NCBI GenBank assembly: GCA_017629095.1
Contig: JAGBXW010000072.1
Location: 1 to 64,000, forward strand
Direction of reading: 5' to 3'
From: Treponema sp.
Lineage (GTDB): Bacteria > Spirochaetota > Spirochaetia > Treponematales > Treponemataceae
Length of the DNA stretch: 64,000 bases
The notes below the pieces were generated by a model, which was not told where the DNA came from, searched no databases, and saw nothing but the letters and a program-made list of their open reading frames with translations. This document shows, one piece after another, positions 34,510 to 42,771 of this stretch (within the stretch, counting starts at the first letter, position 1; each line of letters begins with the position of its first letter). Made by a program: the position numbers and the translations under genes.

Positions 34510-34543
34510 GCGATAGACTTTTGATTGATTTTTAACTGGACAT

Positions 34544-34581
34544 AAAAAAAGCGGGATTCAAAGCTGAATCCCGCTTTTTTT
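34544..34581. terminator. Strong bidirectional terminator
   Basis: Perfect 17-base arms (34544-34560 and 34565-34581: A7 then GCGGGATTCA, and its complement) with a four-base loop, between the ABC remnant and ilvC. Confidence 0.92.
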
Positions 34582-34582
34582 A

Positions 34583-36064
34583 TTAACCAACGATAGCCTT
34601 CATGGCAGTCATGTAGCCACGGAGCTTCTTTCCTACAATCTCAATGGGGTGGTTACGGATTTCTTCGTTTACCTTTACCAGCTCCTGGTTGGAAACGCTG
34701 TTGTCCTTGTTAGCCAGACCCTTTCCGATGATGTCGGTGTCTACCTTTGCCATAAAGTCCTTCAACAGAGGACGACAGGCATTGTCAAAGAGGTAGCAGC
34801 CGTATTCAGCAGTATCGGAAATAACCTTGTTCATTTCATACAGCTTCTTGCGGCTAATGAGGTTTGCAATAAGAGGAGTTTCGTGGAGGGACTCATAGTA
34901 GGCACTTTCAGGCTTGATTCCTGCATCCACCATGGTTTCAAATGCCAGCTCTACACCAGCCTTAACCATAGCCACCATCAAGATACCATTGTCAAAGTAT
35001 TCCTGCTCTCCAATTTCTACATCTCCAGCAGGAGTCTGCTCAAAGGCTGTCTTTCCTGTGGCCTCACGCCATGCCAACAAGTTCTTGTCGTCATTTGCCC
35101 AGTCAATCATCATTACACGGCTGAATTCACCAGCAATAATGTCGTCCATGTGCTTCTGGTACAAGGGAGCCATAATTGCCTTCAGTTCCTTGGAAAGGGC
35201 ATTTGCCTTGATTTTGGCAGGATTGGACAGACGATCCATCATACCGGTGATTCCACCCCACTTGAGGGCTTCGGTAATGGTTTCCCAACCGTATTGAATC
35301 AGCTTGGAGGCATAACCCTTGTCAATTCCCTTTTCTACCATGCGGTCAAAGCACAAGATACTTCCAGTCTGAAGCATACCGCAGAGAATGGTCTGCTCAC
35401 CCATGAGGTCGGACTTTACTTCTGCCACAAAGCTTGACTCAAGAACACCTGCACGGCTTCCACCAGTTCCAGCTGCCAAAGCCTTTGCAATGGCCCAGCC
35501 CTTTCCTTCTGGGTCGTTTACTGGGTGAACGGCGATGAGGGTAGGAATACCAAAGCCACGAACATATTCGGTGCGAACCTCGGAACCTGGTCCCTTGGGA
35601 GCCATCATTACAACGGTAATGTCAGGGCGAATCTGCATTCCTTCTTCTACAATATTGAATCCGTGGCTGTACCACAGAGAAGCTCCCTGCTTCATCAAGG
35701 GAACAACATTTTCCAAAACATTTGAGTGCTGCTTGTCTGGGGTAAGGTTTCCTACCAAGTCAGCAGTGGGAATCATTTCCTGGTAGGTTCCCACCTTGAA
35801 TCCATTTTCCACGGCATTCTTGTAGCTGGCACGCTTTTCTGCAATGGCTTCTGCACGCAAGGCATAGCTTACATCAAGACCGGAATCCCGCAGGTTCATT
35901 CCCTGATGAAGACCCTGGGCACCGCAACCGATGATAACAATCTTCTTGCCTTTCAGGGCATTTGTTCCGTCGGCAAATTCTTCCCGATCCATAAAGCGGC
36001 AGTGACCCAACTGAATCAAGGCTTCCCGCCAAGGGATGGAATTAAAATAATTAACCTTTTCCAT
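34583..36064 (-). CDS. ilvC: Ketol-acid reductoisomerase, class II (long form)
   Basis: Second step of valine, leucine and isoleucine synthesis: rearranges and reduces acetolactate or acetohydroxybutyrate with NADPH and magnesium. The 493-residue length and duplicated C-terminal knotted domain are those of the E. coli-type class II enzyme. The Rossmann motif is [35 protein letters not shown] and [18 protein letters not shown] carry substrate and metal ligands. The ATG at 36064 has GAGGA seven bases upstream; the frame to 36121 adds a non-family extension. No other ilv gene lies in the window, so the pathway is dispersed. A terminator follows. Confidence 0.97.
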   Translation of the reverse strand: MEKVNYFNSIPWREALIQLGHCRFMDREEFADGTNALKGKKIVIIGCGAQGLHQGMNLRDSGLDVSYALRAEAIAEKRASYKNAVENGFKVGTYQEMIPTADLVGNLTPDKQHSNVLENVVPLMKQGASLWYSHGFNIVEEGMQIRPDITVVMMAPKGPGSEVRTEYVRGFGIPTLIAVHPVNDPEGKGWAIAKALAAGTGGSRAGVLESSFVAEVKSDLMGEQTILCGMLQTGSILCFDRMVEKGIDKGYASKLIQYGWETITEALKWGGITGMMDRLSNPAKIKANALSKELKAIMAPLYQKHMDDIIAGEFSRVMMIDWANDDKNLLAWREATGKTAFEQTPAGDVEIGEQEYFDNGILMVAMVKAGVELAFETMVDAGIKPESAYYESLHETPLIANLISRKKLYEMNKVISDTAEYGCYLFDNACRPLLKDFMAKVDTDIIGKGLANKDNSVSNQELVKVNEEIRNHPIEIVGKKLRGYMTAMKAIVG

Positions 36065-36159
36065 TATGATTCCTCTAAAAATAAAGTTATGTTTAAGTTT
36101 CTTTATTGTAGTGAAAAACAAGGCTTTGGTAAAGGCTCAAATGAGGAGAAGGGGAGCTT

Positions 36160-36471
36160 CTACTTTAAACTCGTGGAGCCAAATCGTTTGTCTACGAATT
36201 GTTCTAGCTGGGGGAGCAACTCTTCTTTCAATATCAAGTAGGTTTCTTCCATTACGTTAGAAGCGTTGCGCAAGAATAGGTCTGCGGGATGAACCTGCAG
36301 CACATCTGCTATCTTGAACATAAGGTCAAAGGAAGGATATTGGCGCCCTGACTCTATACAACCGATAGTTCCTGGCTGACAGTTGCATAGTTCTGCCAGT
36401 TTTGCCTGGGAAAATCCTTTGAGGCTACGATAATGCTTAAGATTTGCTATGAAAGTGCTTTGATGAGACAT
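36160..36471 (-). CDS. XRE-family transcriptional regulator
   Basis: A 103-residue protein with an N-terminal HTH_3 domain (FIANLKHYRSLKGFSQAKLA, then CNCQPGTIGCIESGRQYPSFDLMFKIADVLQVHPADLF) and a short helical C terminus. The ATG lacks a Shine-Dalgarno; TATACT ends nine bases upstream, so the message may be leaderless. That -10 box lies inside a GTATAAACAAG motif that is repeated further downstream, which suggests autoregulation and control of the divergent membrane protein gene. The ilvC start is 96 bases beyond its end. Confidence 0.87.
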   Translation of the reverse strand: MSHQSTFIANLKHYRSLKGFSQAKLAELCNCQPGTIGCIESGRQYPSFDLMFKIADVLQVHPADLFLRNASNVMEETYLILKEELLPQLEQFVDKRFGSTSLK

Positions 36472-36481
36472 CTTATACTAA

Positions 36482-36585
36482 GTATAAACAAGGTTTTTTC
36501 AGAATAAAATTGTGTGAGAACTAGTGACTTTGCATTGACACTTTGTATAAACAAGTATATGGTAGGAGACAATAGTTTATACAGA
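36482..36585. promoter_or_regulatory. Repeated GTATAAAC operator-like motif in the divergent XRE/membrane-protein promoter
   Basis: GTATAAACAAG occurs at 36482-36492 and 36545-36555. The inverted form GTTTATACAGA occurs at 36575-36585 and again, identically, at 37455-37465. TTGACA at 36535-36540 offers a plus-strand -35 box, with a TATATG-like -10 around 36556-36561. The motif probably binds the XRE protein encoded at 36160-36471. Confidence 0.6.
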
Positions 36586-36603
36586 GTGGAAGAGGGGGCT
36601 GGA

Positions 36604-36981
36604 ATGACAAATGCAATAGGGATAGAGGGAACTCCTCTGAGTCAATTGACTTTTGGTTCTAAGTTTTTATTCGGTGTGGGATTTCTTTTTAAAGTTACCA
36701 TTTTGTATGGAATTTTTATAGGATTGAATATTTTAAAACAAATTATTTGTCTTAATTCTTTGTGGAAGACAGGACAGTTGCAAGATGATAGTTTGATTCT
36801 GTTTGCAATTCTGGTACTTGGCTACTGCATCATTTATGATATATTTTTCATAATTTCAGAAGGAATCATAGGAAAGATGATATTTGGATTGATTTTAACT
36901 CTTATAGGGAGTGCTGTTGTTTTTTTTCTTTCCGCCAGCCGGAGCTATTATTGCACTATTAGGTTTGATTTCCATGATTAA
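36604..36981 (+). CDS. Membrane protein, N-terminal part (frame lost at a T8 run)
   Basis: A 125-residue frame with three to four membrane helices, started by ATG 36604 with a GAGGGGG site. At 36920-36927 there are eight T residues. Beyond them this frame gives a charged, unlikely tail (LSASRSYYCTIRFDFHD). One base removed from the T run would join it to the next frame and give VVFFFPPAGAIIALLGLIS, a natural continuation of the membrane segment. I therefore read this as the first part of one gene of about 280 codons, disrupted or switched off by slippage. Function unknown. Confidence 0.65.
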   Translation: MTNAIGIEGTPLSQLTFGSKFLFGVGFLFKVTILYGIFIGLNILKQIICLNSLWKTGQLQDDSLILFAILVLGYCIIYDIFFIISEGIIGKMIFGLILTLIGSAVVFFLSASRSYYCTIRFDFHD

Positions 36982-37444
36982 ATCTATTGTTGGCATTATA
37001 AAAATGATTCCAATGTTACTCTTAGGGGTGTTGATTTCGTTCTTTTTGTTGGCAGATATCCTGTTGGTTTATTTCGATAGGTCACTTTTTGAAGAGTTCG
37101 TCAAAAATCCTATTTACGTTAAGAAAATTTATCACTTTACAATTGTTTTTTTTGTCTATGATATTCCATATTTTGTTTGTACGGCATTGATTTCTCTTGT
37201 ATTAGCTTTTAAATATAATTTGCAGATGGCTTTGTTCCGTCAAACAGTACTTTTTTTAGCTATTCCAATTATTGCTTTGGTCATTTGGTTGATTAAAAGT
37301 GCCCTTTCAAATTCATTGTTTCAACCTCAACATCAACAGCAGGCTGTAATTAGAAATAAACGTGTGTTTGTTCATGCTTATCAGAGAGCTGATGGAACGT
37401 GTGTTGCAAGTCATTTTCGTTCATATCCAATTTTTAAAAAGTAG
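36911..37444 (+). CDS. Membrane protein, C-terminal part of the frameshifted gene
   Basis: A 177-codon frame overlapping the previous one by 71 bases and continuing it after the T8 run. It has about four membrane helices (for example MLLLGVLISFFLLADILLVY and FLAIPIIALVIWLIKSAL) and ends in a soluble tail containing AYQRADGTCVASHFRSYP, similar to the Y-x-R-x-DGT-x-V-x-x-H-x-RS-x-P motif found at the ends of various bacterial proteins. A GTG at 36911 could start it on its own, with a weak AGGGA site. Function unknown. Confidence 0.6.
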   Translation: MLLFFFFPPAGAIIALLGLISMIKSIVGIIKMIPMLLLGVLISFFLLADILLVYFDRSLFEEFVKNPIYVKKIYHFTIVFFVYDIPYFVCTALISLVLAFKYNLQMALFRQTVLFLAIPIIALVIWLIKSALSNSLFQPQHQQQAVIRNKRVFVHAYQRADGTCVASHFRSYPIFKK

Positions 37445-37452
37445 GCCGCGAT

Positions 37453-38418
37453 TTGTTTATACAGAAAATTATTTTCACTGTATATTTCAACCTGTTTTTC
37501 TTCCTGTGCTTTCCCTTGTATGCCCAGCAGGAGCGGGGGCTCCAGTTCCTGAACCATCCCGACTACATTGCCGGGAAGGGGTACGGGGAGAGCCCGGCGG
37601 TGGCTCGGCAAGCGGCATTGGGAGAACTGAGTAGATACTTTGTGTCTCAGGTTACCACGGAAACAAGAGAATTCGTTGAAATGAAAGATAGTGAAAGTTC
37701 TAGCCGGCTCAGTCAGGAAACCTTTGTTTCCAGCCAGACGGATCTCTTTTCTGTACGGTATGGGGAGCCCCATTATCTGGAGGGACAGAGTCTCTGGGAA
37801 TGTGTGGCCTATATAAATAGGCAGGAGGCATGGGGAGTGTATAAGCAACGTCTAGAGCCCTTAGTTCAGACCTTTGCTCGTTTGTGTCAATCTACTCGGG
37901 AAGAGTCTGATCCTCTTTCTTGTCTTCTGTTTTACTCTCGTGCCTTAAGCCTTGCCCAGAAGAACGAACTTTCCTCAAAGCAAGCCTTTGCTACCGCCTT
38001 GTATCCTGCAGGTGCCACTGCCCTTGCTCCTTTGCTGGAGGATTTAGGAGCACTTGAAGCTAAAATCCCTGTTCTTGCCAACCAGTGTCCAGTGTATGTT
38101 GAGTGTTCGCAAGATTTTAACAACATGATTTTGACAGCTACAACGGAAACTCTTTCACGGCAGGGACTTGTAGTTACCAATGACAAAGCTTGTACAGAGT
38201 ACATCTGTATAGTGACTGTGACAGAAAACTTGCAGGAACTAAGTGGCGGTAACTTTTACACTCCGCAGGTACAGATTTCACTCGCTTGTGGCAACAAAAG
38301 TCTTTATGCTCAAAGTTTTTCCATACAACGTACTGGAGCAAGGAATGGTAGTGTGGCAAAACAACGGTGCTACAAAGCTATTGCTGATGAACTGAGGAAA
38401 TCTTTCTTGGAAGAGTGA
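37453..38418 (+). CDS. Exported LPP20-like protein
   Basis: A 321-residue protein. The signal peptide (KIIFTVYFNLFFFLCFPLYA, cut before QQ) is followed by an LPP20/FlgT-N-like domain with YIAGKGYGESPAVARQAALGELSRYF, where many small exported proteins carry the same G-x-x-x-x-x-x-x-A-R-x-x-A-L-x-x-L pattern. The rest is helical and polar. The TTG at 37453 is the only start that keeps the signal peptide; it coincides with a copy of the GTTTATAC motif. A stretch of about 110 bases near the N terminus (37520-37630) is far richer in G+C than its surroundings. First of three envelope genes in a row. Confidence 0.7.
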   Translation: MFIQKIIFTVYFNLFFFLCFPLYAQQERGLQFLNHPDYIAGKGYGESPAVARQAALGELSRYFVSQVTTETREFVEMKDSESSSRLSQETFVSSQTDLFSVRYGEPHYLEGQSLWECVAYINRQEAWGVYKQRLEPLVQTFARLCQSTREESDPLSCLLFYSRALSLAQKNELSSKQAFATALYPAGATALAPLLEDLGALEAKIPVLANQCPVYVECSQDFNNMILTATTETLSRQGLVVTNDKACTEYICIVTVTENLQELSGGNFYTPQVQISLACGNKSLYAQSFSIQRTGARNGSVAKQRCYKAIADELRKSFLEE

Positions 38419-38505
38419 GAAAAGATCACTATTTGCAATAATTAATCAGGAAAAGAATTTTCCAATGTGAAAAGTTTGGGAAAAAACATATTTTGGAGGA
38501 AAATC

Positions 38506-39537
38506 ATGATCAAGGTAATGAAAAAGGCTGCATTAGTTGTAACGGCTTCTGCAGGATTGATGATGCTGTGGGGATGTGCTTCCACAGGAGCTATTGATGG
38601 TCAAGATGGAAAACTTGCTTCTACATCGGGTTACAGCATTCTGGGGAAGGAGACTACAGTGGTGGACTGGGATGGGCGTACACTGGGGGCAGAAGCTTCT
38701 CCTGCATGGCTGGCCGCTGCAAATCGGGGGGATTTCTCCGCCTTTATTCAGGCTTATAACAAGAAGGAAAATAGCGTGTTTAAGCGTTCTACAGGAACGG
38801 GAGCTGATGTGCGGGCTGCAACTATGAGAGCGGATATGGCCTATGCACGGAATGTTGCTCGAGAATTGCAACAGTCTATCAATGTGTTTGCGGCAGAGCA
38901 GGCACGGGCAGGAAATATTGGGGACACTACCCGTCAGGCCATAGAGGAAGTGACGAAAACCCAGTCAAATGCGGAGATTACTGGTCACCAGAAGGTTGTA
39001 GAGTACTGGCAGCAAGTAATCGAACTAGATCCCCTCACAGAAACAAAAACTTCACGCTACATAGTCTATCAAATCTATGAAATTGACCCCAGCATTTGGG
39101 CTCAGACCACGGCAAAGTACGTGAAGGAGGTTTTGAATGGTGTTCCTGACGAACTGACTCCAGAGCAGGACTTTGTGAAAGACTTGGTGGGCCAGATGAT
39201 GGATGATGCTCGTTTCCCCACTGTACTAAGCCAACAGGAAGCAGTTCAGAAGGCTGAGGCTGCCAAGAGAATGGCAGATGTACAGGCAGAACTTGCTCCT
39301 GCTCAACAGAAGGCTGCTGCAGAACAGGAACTTGCAAAAATCATGCAGGATGGAAAAACCCAGCGTACCCAGATTGTAGCGGATGCTCGGACAGAACAGG
39401 TGCAGGCTCAGGCCGATGCCACTAAGACAGCCTATCTTTCCGGAAGTCCGGTATATGCCAGTGCTGCCACAGTGACAGCGGCTGACCAGGAGTGGGCAGA
39501 TGCAGAGGCCTTAGCAGCATCAATCTTGTTCGGTTAA
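38506..39537 (+). CDS. Lipoprotein, Ala/Gln-rich, function unknown
   Basis: A 343-residue protein. The signal peptide ends in LMMLWGCAST (lipid Cys about residue 23). A middle segment, DVRAATMRADMAYARNVARELQQ, resembles the LPP20-type helix found in the gene upstream. The C-terminal half (about 250-320) is a long Ala/Gln/Glu-rich helix that probably forms a coiled coil. The ATG at 38506 has GGAGGA upstream. It is the second of three envelope genes (37453-41133), with 87 bases before and 63 after. It probably acts in a periplasmic or outer-membrane complex with its neighbours; there is no direct evidence for what it does. Confidence 0.75.
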   Translation: MIKVMKKAALVVTASAGLMMLWGCASTGAIDGQDGKLASTSGYSILGKETTVVDWDGRTLGAEASPAWLAAANRGDFSAFIQAYNKKENSVFKRSTGTGADVRAATMRADMAYARNVARELQQSINVFAAEQARAGNIGDTTRQAIEEVTKTQSNAEITGHQKVVEYWQQVIELDPLTETKTSRYIVYQIYEIDPSIWAQTTAKYVKEVLNGVPDELTPEQDFVKDLVGQMMDDARFPTVLSQQEAVQKAEAAKRMADVQAELAPAQQKAAAEQELAKIMQDGKTQRTQIVADARTEQVQAQADATKTAYLSGSPVYASAATVTAADQEWADAEALAASILFG

Positions 39538-39600
39538 TCTTTTATTTTCAGAACTTAGAGCCCAACACTGAGCTCTAAGTTCTCAACTACGGAGGATATC

Positions 39601-41133
39601 ATGAAAAAAATTTACAGGTCAGGGGTTGTATGTCTTCTGGCTTTTTTGTTTTTAAGTTGCCTTTCTACCCAGAATGAGGTTGAGGCCAGTCAACCTGCGA
39701 AAATCCAGCAGTTCCAAGAAGATGGCTCTTTTCAAGATGGTGACTTTGATGATGAATCTTTTGTTTCAAGTACTCATACTGCTAAGGGGGAAGAAAAAAA
39801 CTCTTCCAAGGCTAGCAAGACTGAGAGCTTGTACAAGGGAAAAGGTTTAGCCATTGCTGTCCTGCCTCCAGAGTTGCGAGGTGGGGAACCGTGGATGAAG
39901 CAGTCATTTCAGGACAACCTCACTAGCCTTCTTGCAGGTTATACAGATATGACAGTGTTAGATCGCAAGAACGAAGATTTAATCATTGCTCAGCAAGAAC
40001 TTTCAGAGACAGGATTGTATTCTGAAGAAAATGCGGTGGAAATTGGCCAGATGACCAATGCTCAATATGTGGTGGTGGGGAGCATCCAAAAACTTTCCGC
40101 CAGCTATGAGTGCAATTTTCGGGTGAACGAGACAGCTACCAACGAGATTCGTTCTGCCAGCATTAGTCGTCATTCCTTGGCAGATATGGAGTCTGGTGTG
40201 GCTGTTCGTCAGATTGTACAGGAATTATTTGGAGGGCTTGGTATTCAGTTGACTGAAGCAGAACAGGCTGCCCTGCAAAAGAAGAATGACGTGGAATCTA
40301 CCTCCATTACCATGCTGGCAAAGGGTGCTCAGGCCCAGGCCTCCGAAGATTACATTCAGGCAGTGCTTTATTATAATCAGGTTGGTGGTACCTTCCAGCA
40401 GGAAGCCAATGCCAGCACCAACCAGATGTTTTCCGCCTCCCCGGAGAACCTCACCGTCCGCCAGCGCCAGCAGTATAATCAAGTGCAACGTGCTAAGTGG
40501 GAAAAAATTCTTACAGACCTGCGTTCATATTTGAATGAGAATTTGTGGATTGGAGTGTATCATGATCCCCTTGTTGTGAAGGAAACTAATATTTCTATGA
40601 GTAGTATTTCCTATAAGATTCCTTCTGTGATGAAGATTTTTCCAAAACGTGAAGCAGTAATCGTTGCAAAGAAGGTTATGGAGGAGTGGTACAAGGTCAA
40701 GAATAATCCAGATAACAAGGTTTGGACTTCAGGTGTTCATAGTAGTAGTATTGGTCAGTGGAGGTATGAAATAGATGTAGGGCTGTTTGACGCTGACGGT
40801 AATCAGCTTGCGACGTGTTTGTCTTTAAATTCAGACCTTAGATACTGTTTTGAGCCTAATAACCTTTTTGATTCTAATCCAGTAAATTATGTGGTGAAAA
40901 GTCAGAAGAAGTATTTTGATGATGCCAAGGAAACGGAATATATGGGTTGGTCTAGGTTTCTTCCAGGTGCAGTCTTTGATGACATTGAGATTGCTGATAT
41001 GAGCGAAAACACCATTATTCCCACCGCACGGATACTTAAAATTGAAGGTACAAGCGGCTATAGTGACAAACTCCCTTGCAAACTCACCCTCTACACCCTT
41101 GCGGAGTGGGAAGCCCTCATGGCTCAGCAATAA
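39601..41133 (+). CDS. CsgG/LpoB-like lipoprotein
   Basis: A 510-residue lipoprotein (LFLSCLS lipobox, lipid Cys about residue 20). After a polar linker comes a domain of about 150 residues resembling the CsgG/LpoB/TolB-N fold: GLAIAVLPPELRGGEPWMKQ, SLLAGYTDMTVLDRKNEDLI, then IGQMTNAQYVVVGSIQKL. CsgG forms the outer-membrane channel for curli; LpoB-type relatives activate penicillin-binding proteins. The C-terminal 270 residues are unrelated to either as far as I can see. Third gene of the trio, with GGAGG upstream. A short G+C-rich patch (about 40420-40470) interrupts the usual composition. Role uncertain between secretion and cell-wall control. Confidence 0.7.
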   Translation: MKKIYRSGVVCLLAFLFLSCLSTQNEVEASQPAKIQQFQEDGSFQDGDFDDESFVSSTHTAKGEEKNSSKASKTESLYKGKGLAIAVLPPELRGGEPWMKQSFQDNLTSLLAGYTDMTVLDRKNEDLIIAQQELSETGLYSEENAVEIGQMTNAQYVVVGSIQKLSASYECNFRVNETATNEIRSASISRHSLADMESGVAVRQIVQELFGGLGIQLTEAEQAALQKKNDVESTSITMLAKGAQAQASEDYIQAVLYYNQVGGTFQQEANASTNQMFSASPENLTVRQRQQYNQVQRAKWEKILTDLRSYLNENLWIGVYHDPLVVKETNISMSSISYKIPSVMKIFPKREAVIVAKKVMEEWYKVKNNPDNKVWTSGVHSSSIGQWRYEIDVGLFDADGNQLATCLSLNSDLRYCFEPNNLFDSNPVNYVVKSQKKYFDDAKETEYMGWSRFLPGAVFDDIEIADMSENTIIPTARILKIEGTSGYSDKLPCKLTLYTLAEWEALMAQQ

Positions 41134-41143
41134 GGTTTGAAGC

Positions 41144-41187
41144 GACTATTGGGAGAAATAACAAATCTTCCAATAGTCCTTATTTTT
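41144..41187 (+). terminator. Terminator after the envelope gene trio
   Basis: Stem GACTATTGG / CCAATAGTC (41144-41152 and 41170-41178), with a T-rich tail reaching 41187. Confidence 0.8.
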
Positions 41188-41285
41188 TCATCTCTATTTT
41201 CTCTGTTGTACAGGAGGCTGGATTGTTGCAATAATCAAAAAAATAGGTCTTCTTTGACAAAGCCTTTCTTGAGTAAAATTAAAAC

Positions 41286-41313
41286 TTGACACTTCTGTAT
41301 ACTATGCTATACT
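41286..41313 (+). promoter_or_regulatory. Promoter for a leaderless MATE mRNA
   Basis: TTGACA (41286-41291), a 16-base spacer and TATACT (41308-41313). The GTG start codon follows after seven bases, where transcription itself should begin. No Shine-Dalgarno is present. Confidence 0.65.
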
Positions 41314-41320
41314 GCCCCTT

Positions 41321-42676
41321 GTGAAGGATACCTCTACTACCCAAGGCCCCATTTGGAAGCATTTGCTTCGTCTTTTTTATCCCATTTTGCTCGGAACCTT
41401 TTTTCAGCAATTATACACCACGGTGGATTCCATTATTGTGGGGCATTTCTTGGGAAAAGAGGCCTTGGCGGCAGTAGGTGGTGGAGCTGCCCTCATTGTG
41501 AACTTGCTGGTGGGTTTTTTTGTGGGAATATCCTCTGGTGCTACGGTAATTGTGTCTCAGTTTTTTGGTGCTGGTGATAGTCTCAAAATAAAGAAAGCTA
41601 TTTCCACAGCCATAAGTCTTGCCATTATTGGTGGCTTTGTGTTGATGGTGGCAGGAATTCTTTCTGCAGAATGGATGTTGCAAATAATAGGAACTCCCCA
41701 AGAATTGATGGGCATTTCAATGGAATATATTTGCTGGTATTACGCCGGCATGATTCCTTCTCTGTTGTACAACATGGGCTCAGGAATTTTTCGTGCTGTG
41801 GGAGATACCCGCCGCCCCTTGTATTTTCTCATAGTAGCTTGTTTGACAAATATTGCTTTTGACTTAATAACTATAAATGTGTTGGGGTGGGGAGTTGCAG
41901 GGGCGGCCATTGCTACTGTTTTATCCCAAGTGATAGCTATGATTTTTGTGCTGCGGGGCTTTCACCGTCAATGGATACTCTTTGGTGCTTTGCCAAAGCA
42001 ATTGTTTGTGCTTCCCTGGAAATATCTTGATGCCACCTTGTTGAAAGTGACTATAAAAATCGGATTGCCTGCTGGTTTTCAGGCCGTCATGTATTCTCTG
42101 TCAAATTTGATTATCCAATCAAAAATTAATGAGTTTGGAACGGACACCATTGCAGCCTTTTCTGCCTATAGTAGATTAGATAGCTTTTACTGGATGATTA
42201 TTGGTGCCTTTGGTGTGGCTATTACCGTATTTGCGGGACAAAACTATGGGGCAAAACAATACAAGCGAGTATTTCAAGGAACGTGGATTTGTCTTGCTAT
42301 GACTGGCGCTTCTACCATTGCCATGTGTATCTTTTTAATGCTTACTTCCCATTGGCTCTATCTTTTTTTTACCACTGATCCAGAGGTTATTCGCATTGGG
42401 CTTGAAATGCTCTACTTCCTTGTGCCAACCTATATTAGCTACATTTCTATAGAAATCCTTTCTGGAGCTATTCGTGGAACAGGAGATTCTGTTATTCCCA
42501 TGGTAATGACCCTTTGTGGAATTTGTTTGTTGCGGGTAGCGTGGTCGTTTTTCGTCGTTCCCCTTCAGCCTCGTATCAATACAGTACTAATGAGCTACCC
42601 TGTTACCTGGGCTGTTACTTCAATCATGTTCTTTGTGTATTACAAGTTTGGCCGCTGGAGAAAAGGGCTAGAGTAG
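41321..42676 (+). CDS. MATE-family multidrug/metabolite efflux transporter
   Basis: A 451-residue inner-membrane exporter with about 12 hydrophobic segments. The N terminus, QGPIWKHLLRLFYPILLGTF then FQQLYTTVDSIIVG, is the standard opening of the family, and the second half begins near KVTIKIGLPAGFQAVMYSLSN, the internal repeat. Such pumps exchange drugs or metabolites for sodium or protons. The GTG at 41321 is chosen because it starts just where the family alignment does; the promoter lies immediately upstream, so translation is probably leaderless. The substrate is unknown. Confidence 0.92.
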   Translation: MKDTSTTQGPIWKHLLRLFYPILLGTFFQQLYTTVDSIIVGHFLGKEALAAVGGGAALIVNLLVGFFVGISSGATVIVSQFFGAGDSLKIKKAISTAISLAIIGGFVLMVAGILSAEWMLQIIGTPQELMGISMEYICWYYAGMIPSLLYNMGSGIFRAVGDTRRPLYFLIVACLTNIAFDLITINVLGWGVAGAAIATVLSQVIAMIFVLRGFHRQWILFGALPKQLFVLPWKYLDATLLKVTIKIGLPAGFQAVMYSLSNLIIQSKINEFGTDTIAAFSAYSRLDSFYWMIIGAFGVAITVFAGQNYGAKQYKRVFQGTWICLAMTGASTIAMCIFLMLTSHWLYLFFTTDPEVIRIGLEMLYFLVPTYISYISIEILSGAIRGTGDSVIPMVMTLCGICLLRVAWSFFVVPLQPRINTVLMSYPVTWAVTSIMFFVYYKFGRWRKGLE

Positions 42677-42713
42677 GGGGAGGTTCCCCTCCAATGAACC
42701 TGTTAAAAAAAAC

Positions 42714-42738
42714 AGCCCCACTTCAATAAAGTGGGGCT
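42714..42738. terminator. Bidirectional terminator between the MATE gene and ffh
   Basis: A perfect 10-bp stem, AGCCCCACTT / AAGTGGGGCT, with a five-base loop, A-rich before and T-rich after. Confidence 0.85.
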
Positions 42739-42771
42739 TGTTCTATGGATTTCTTTCAAATAACCTTTATC

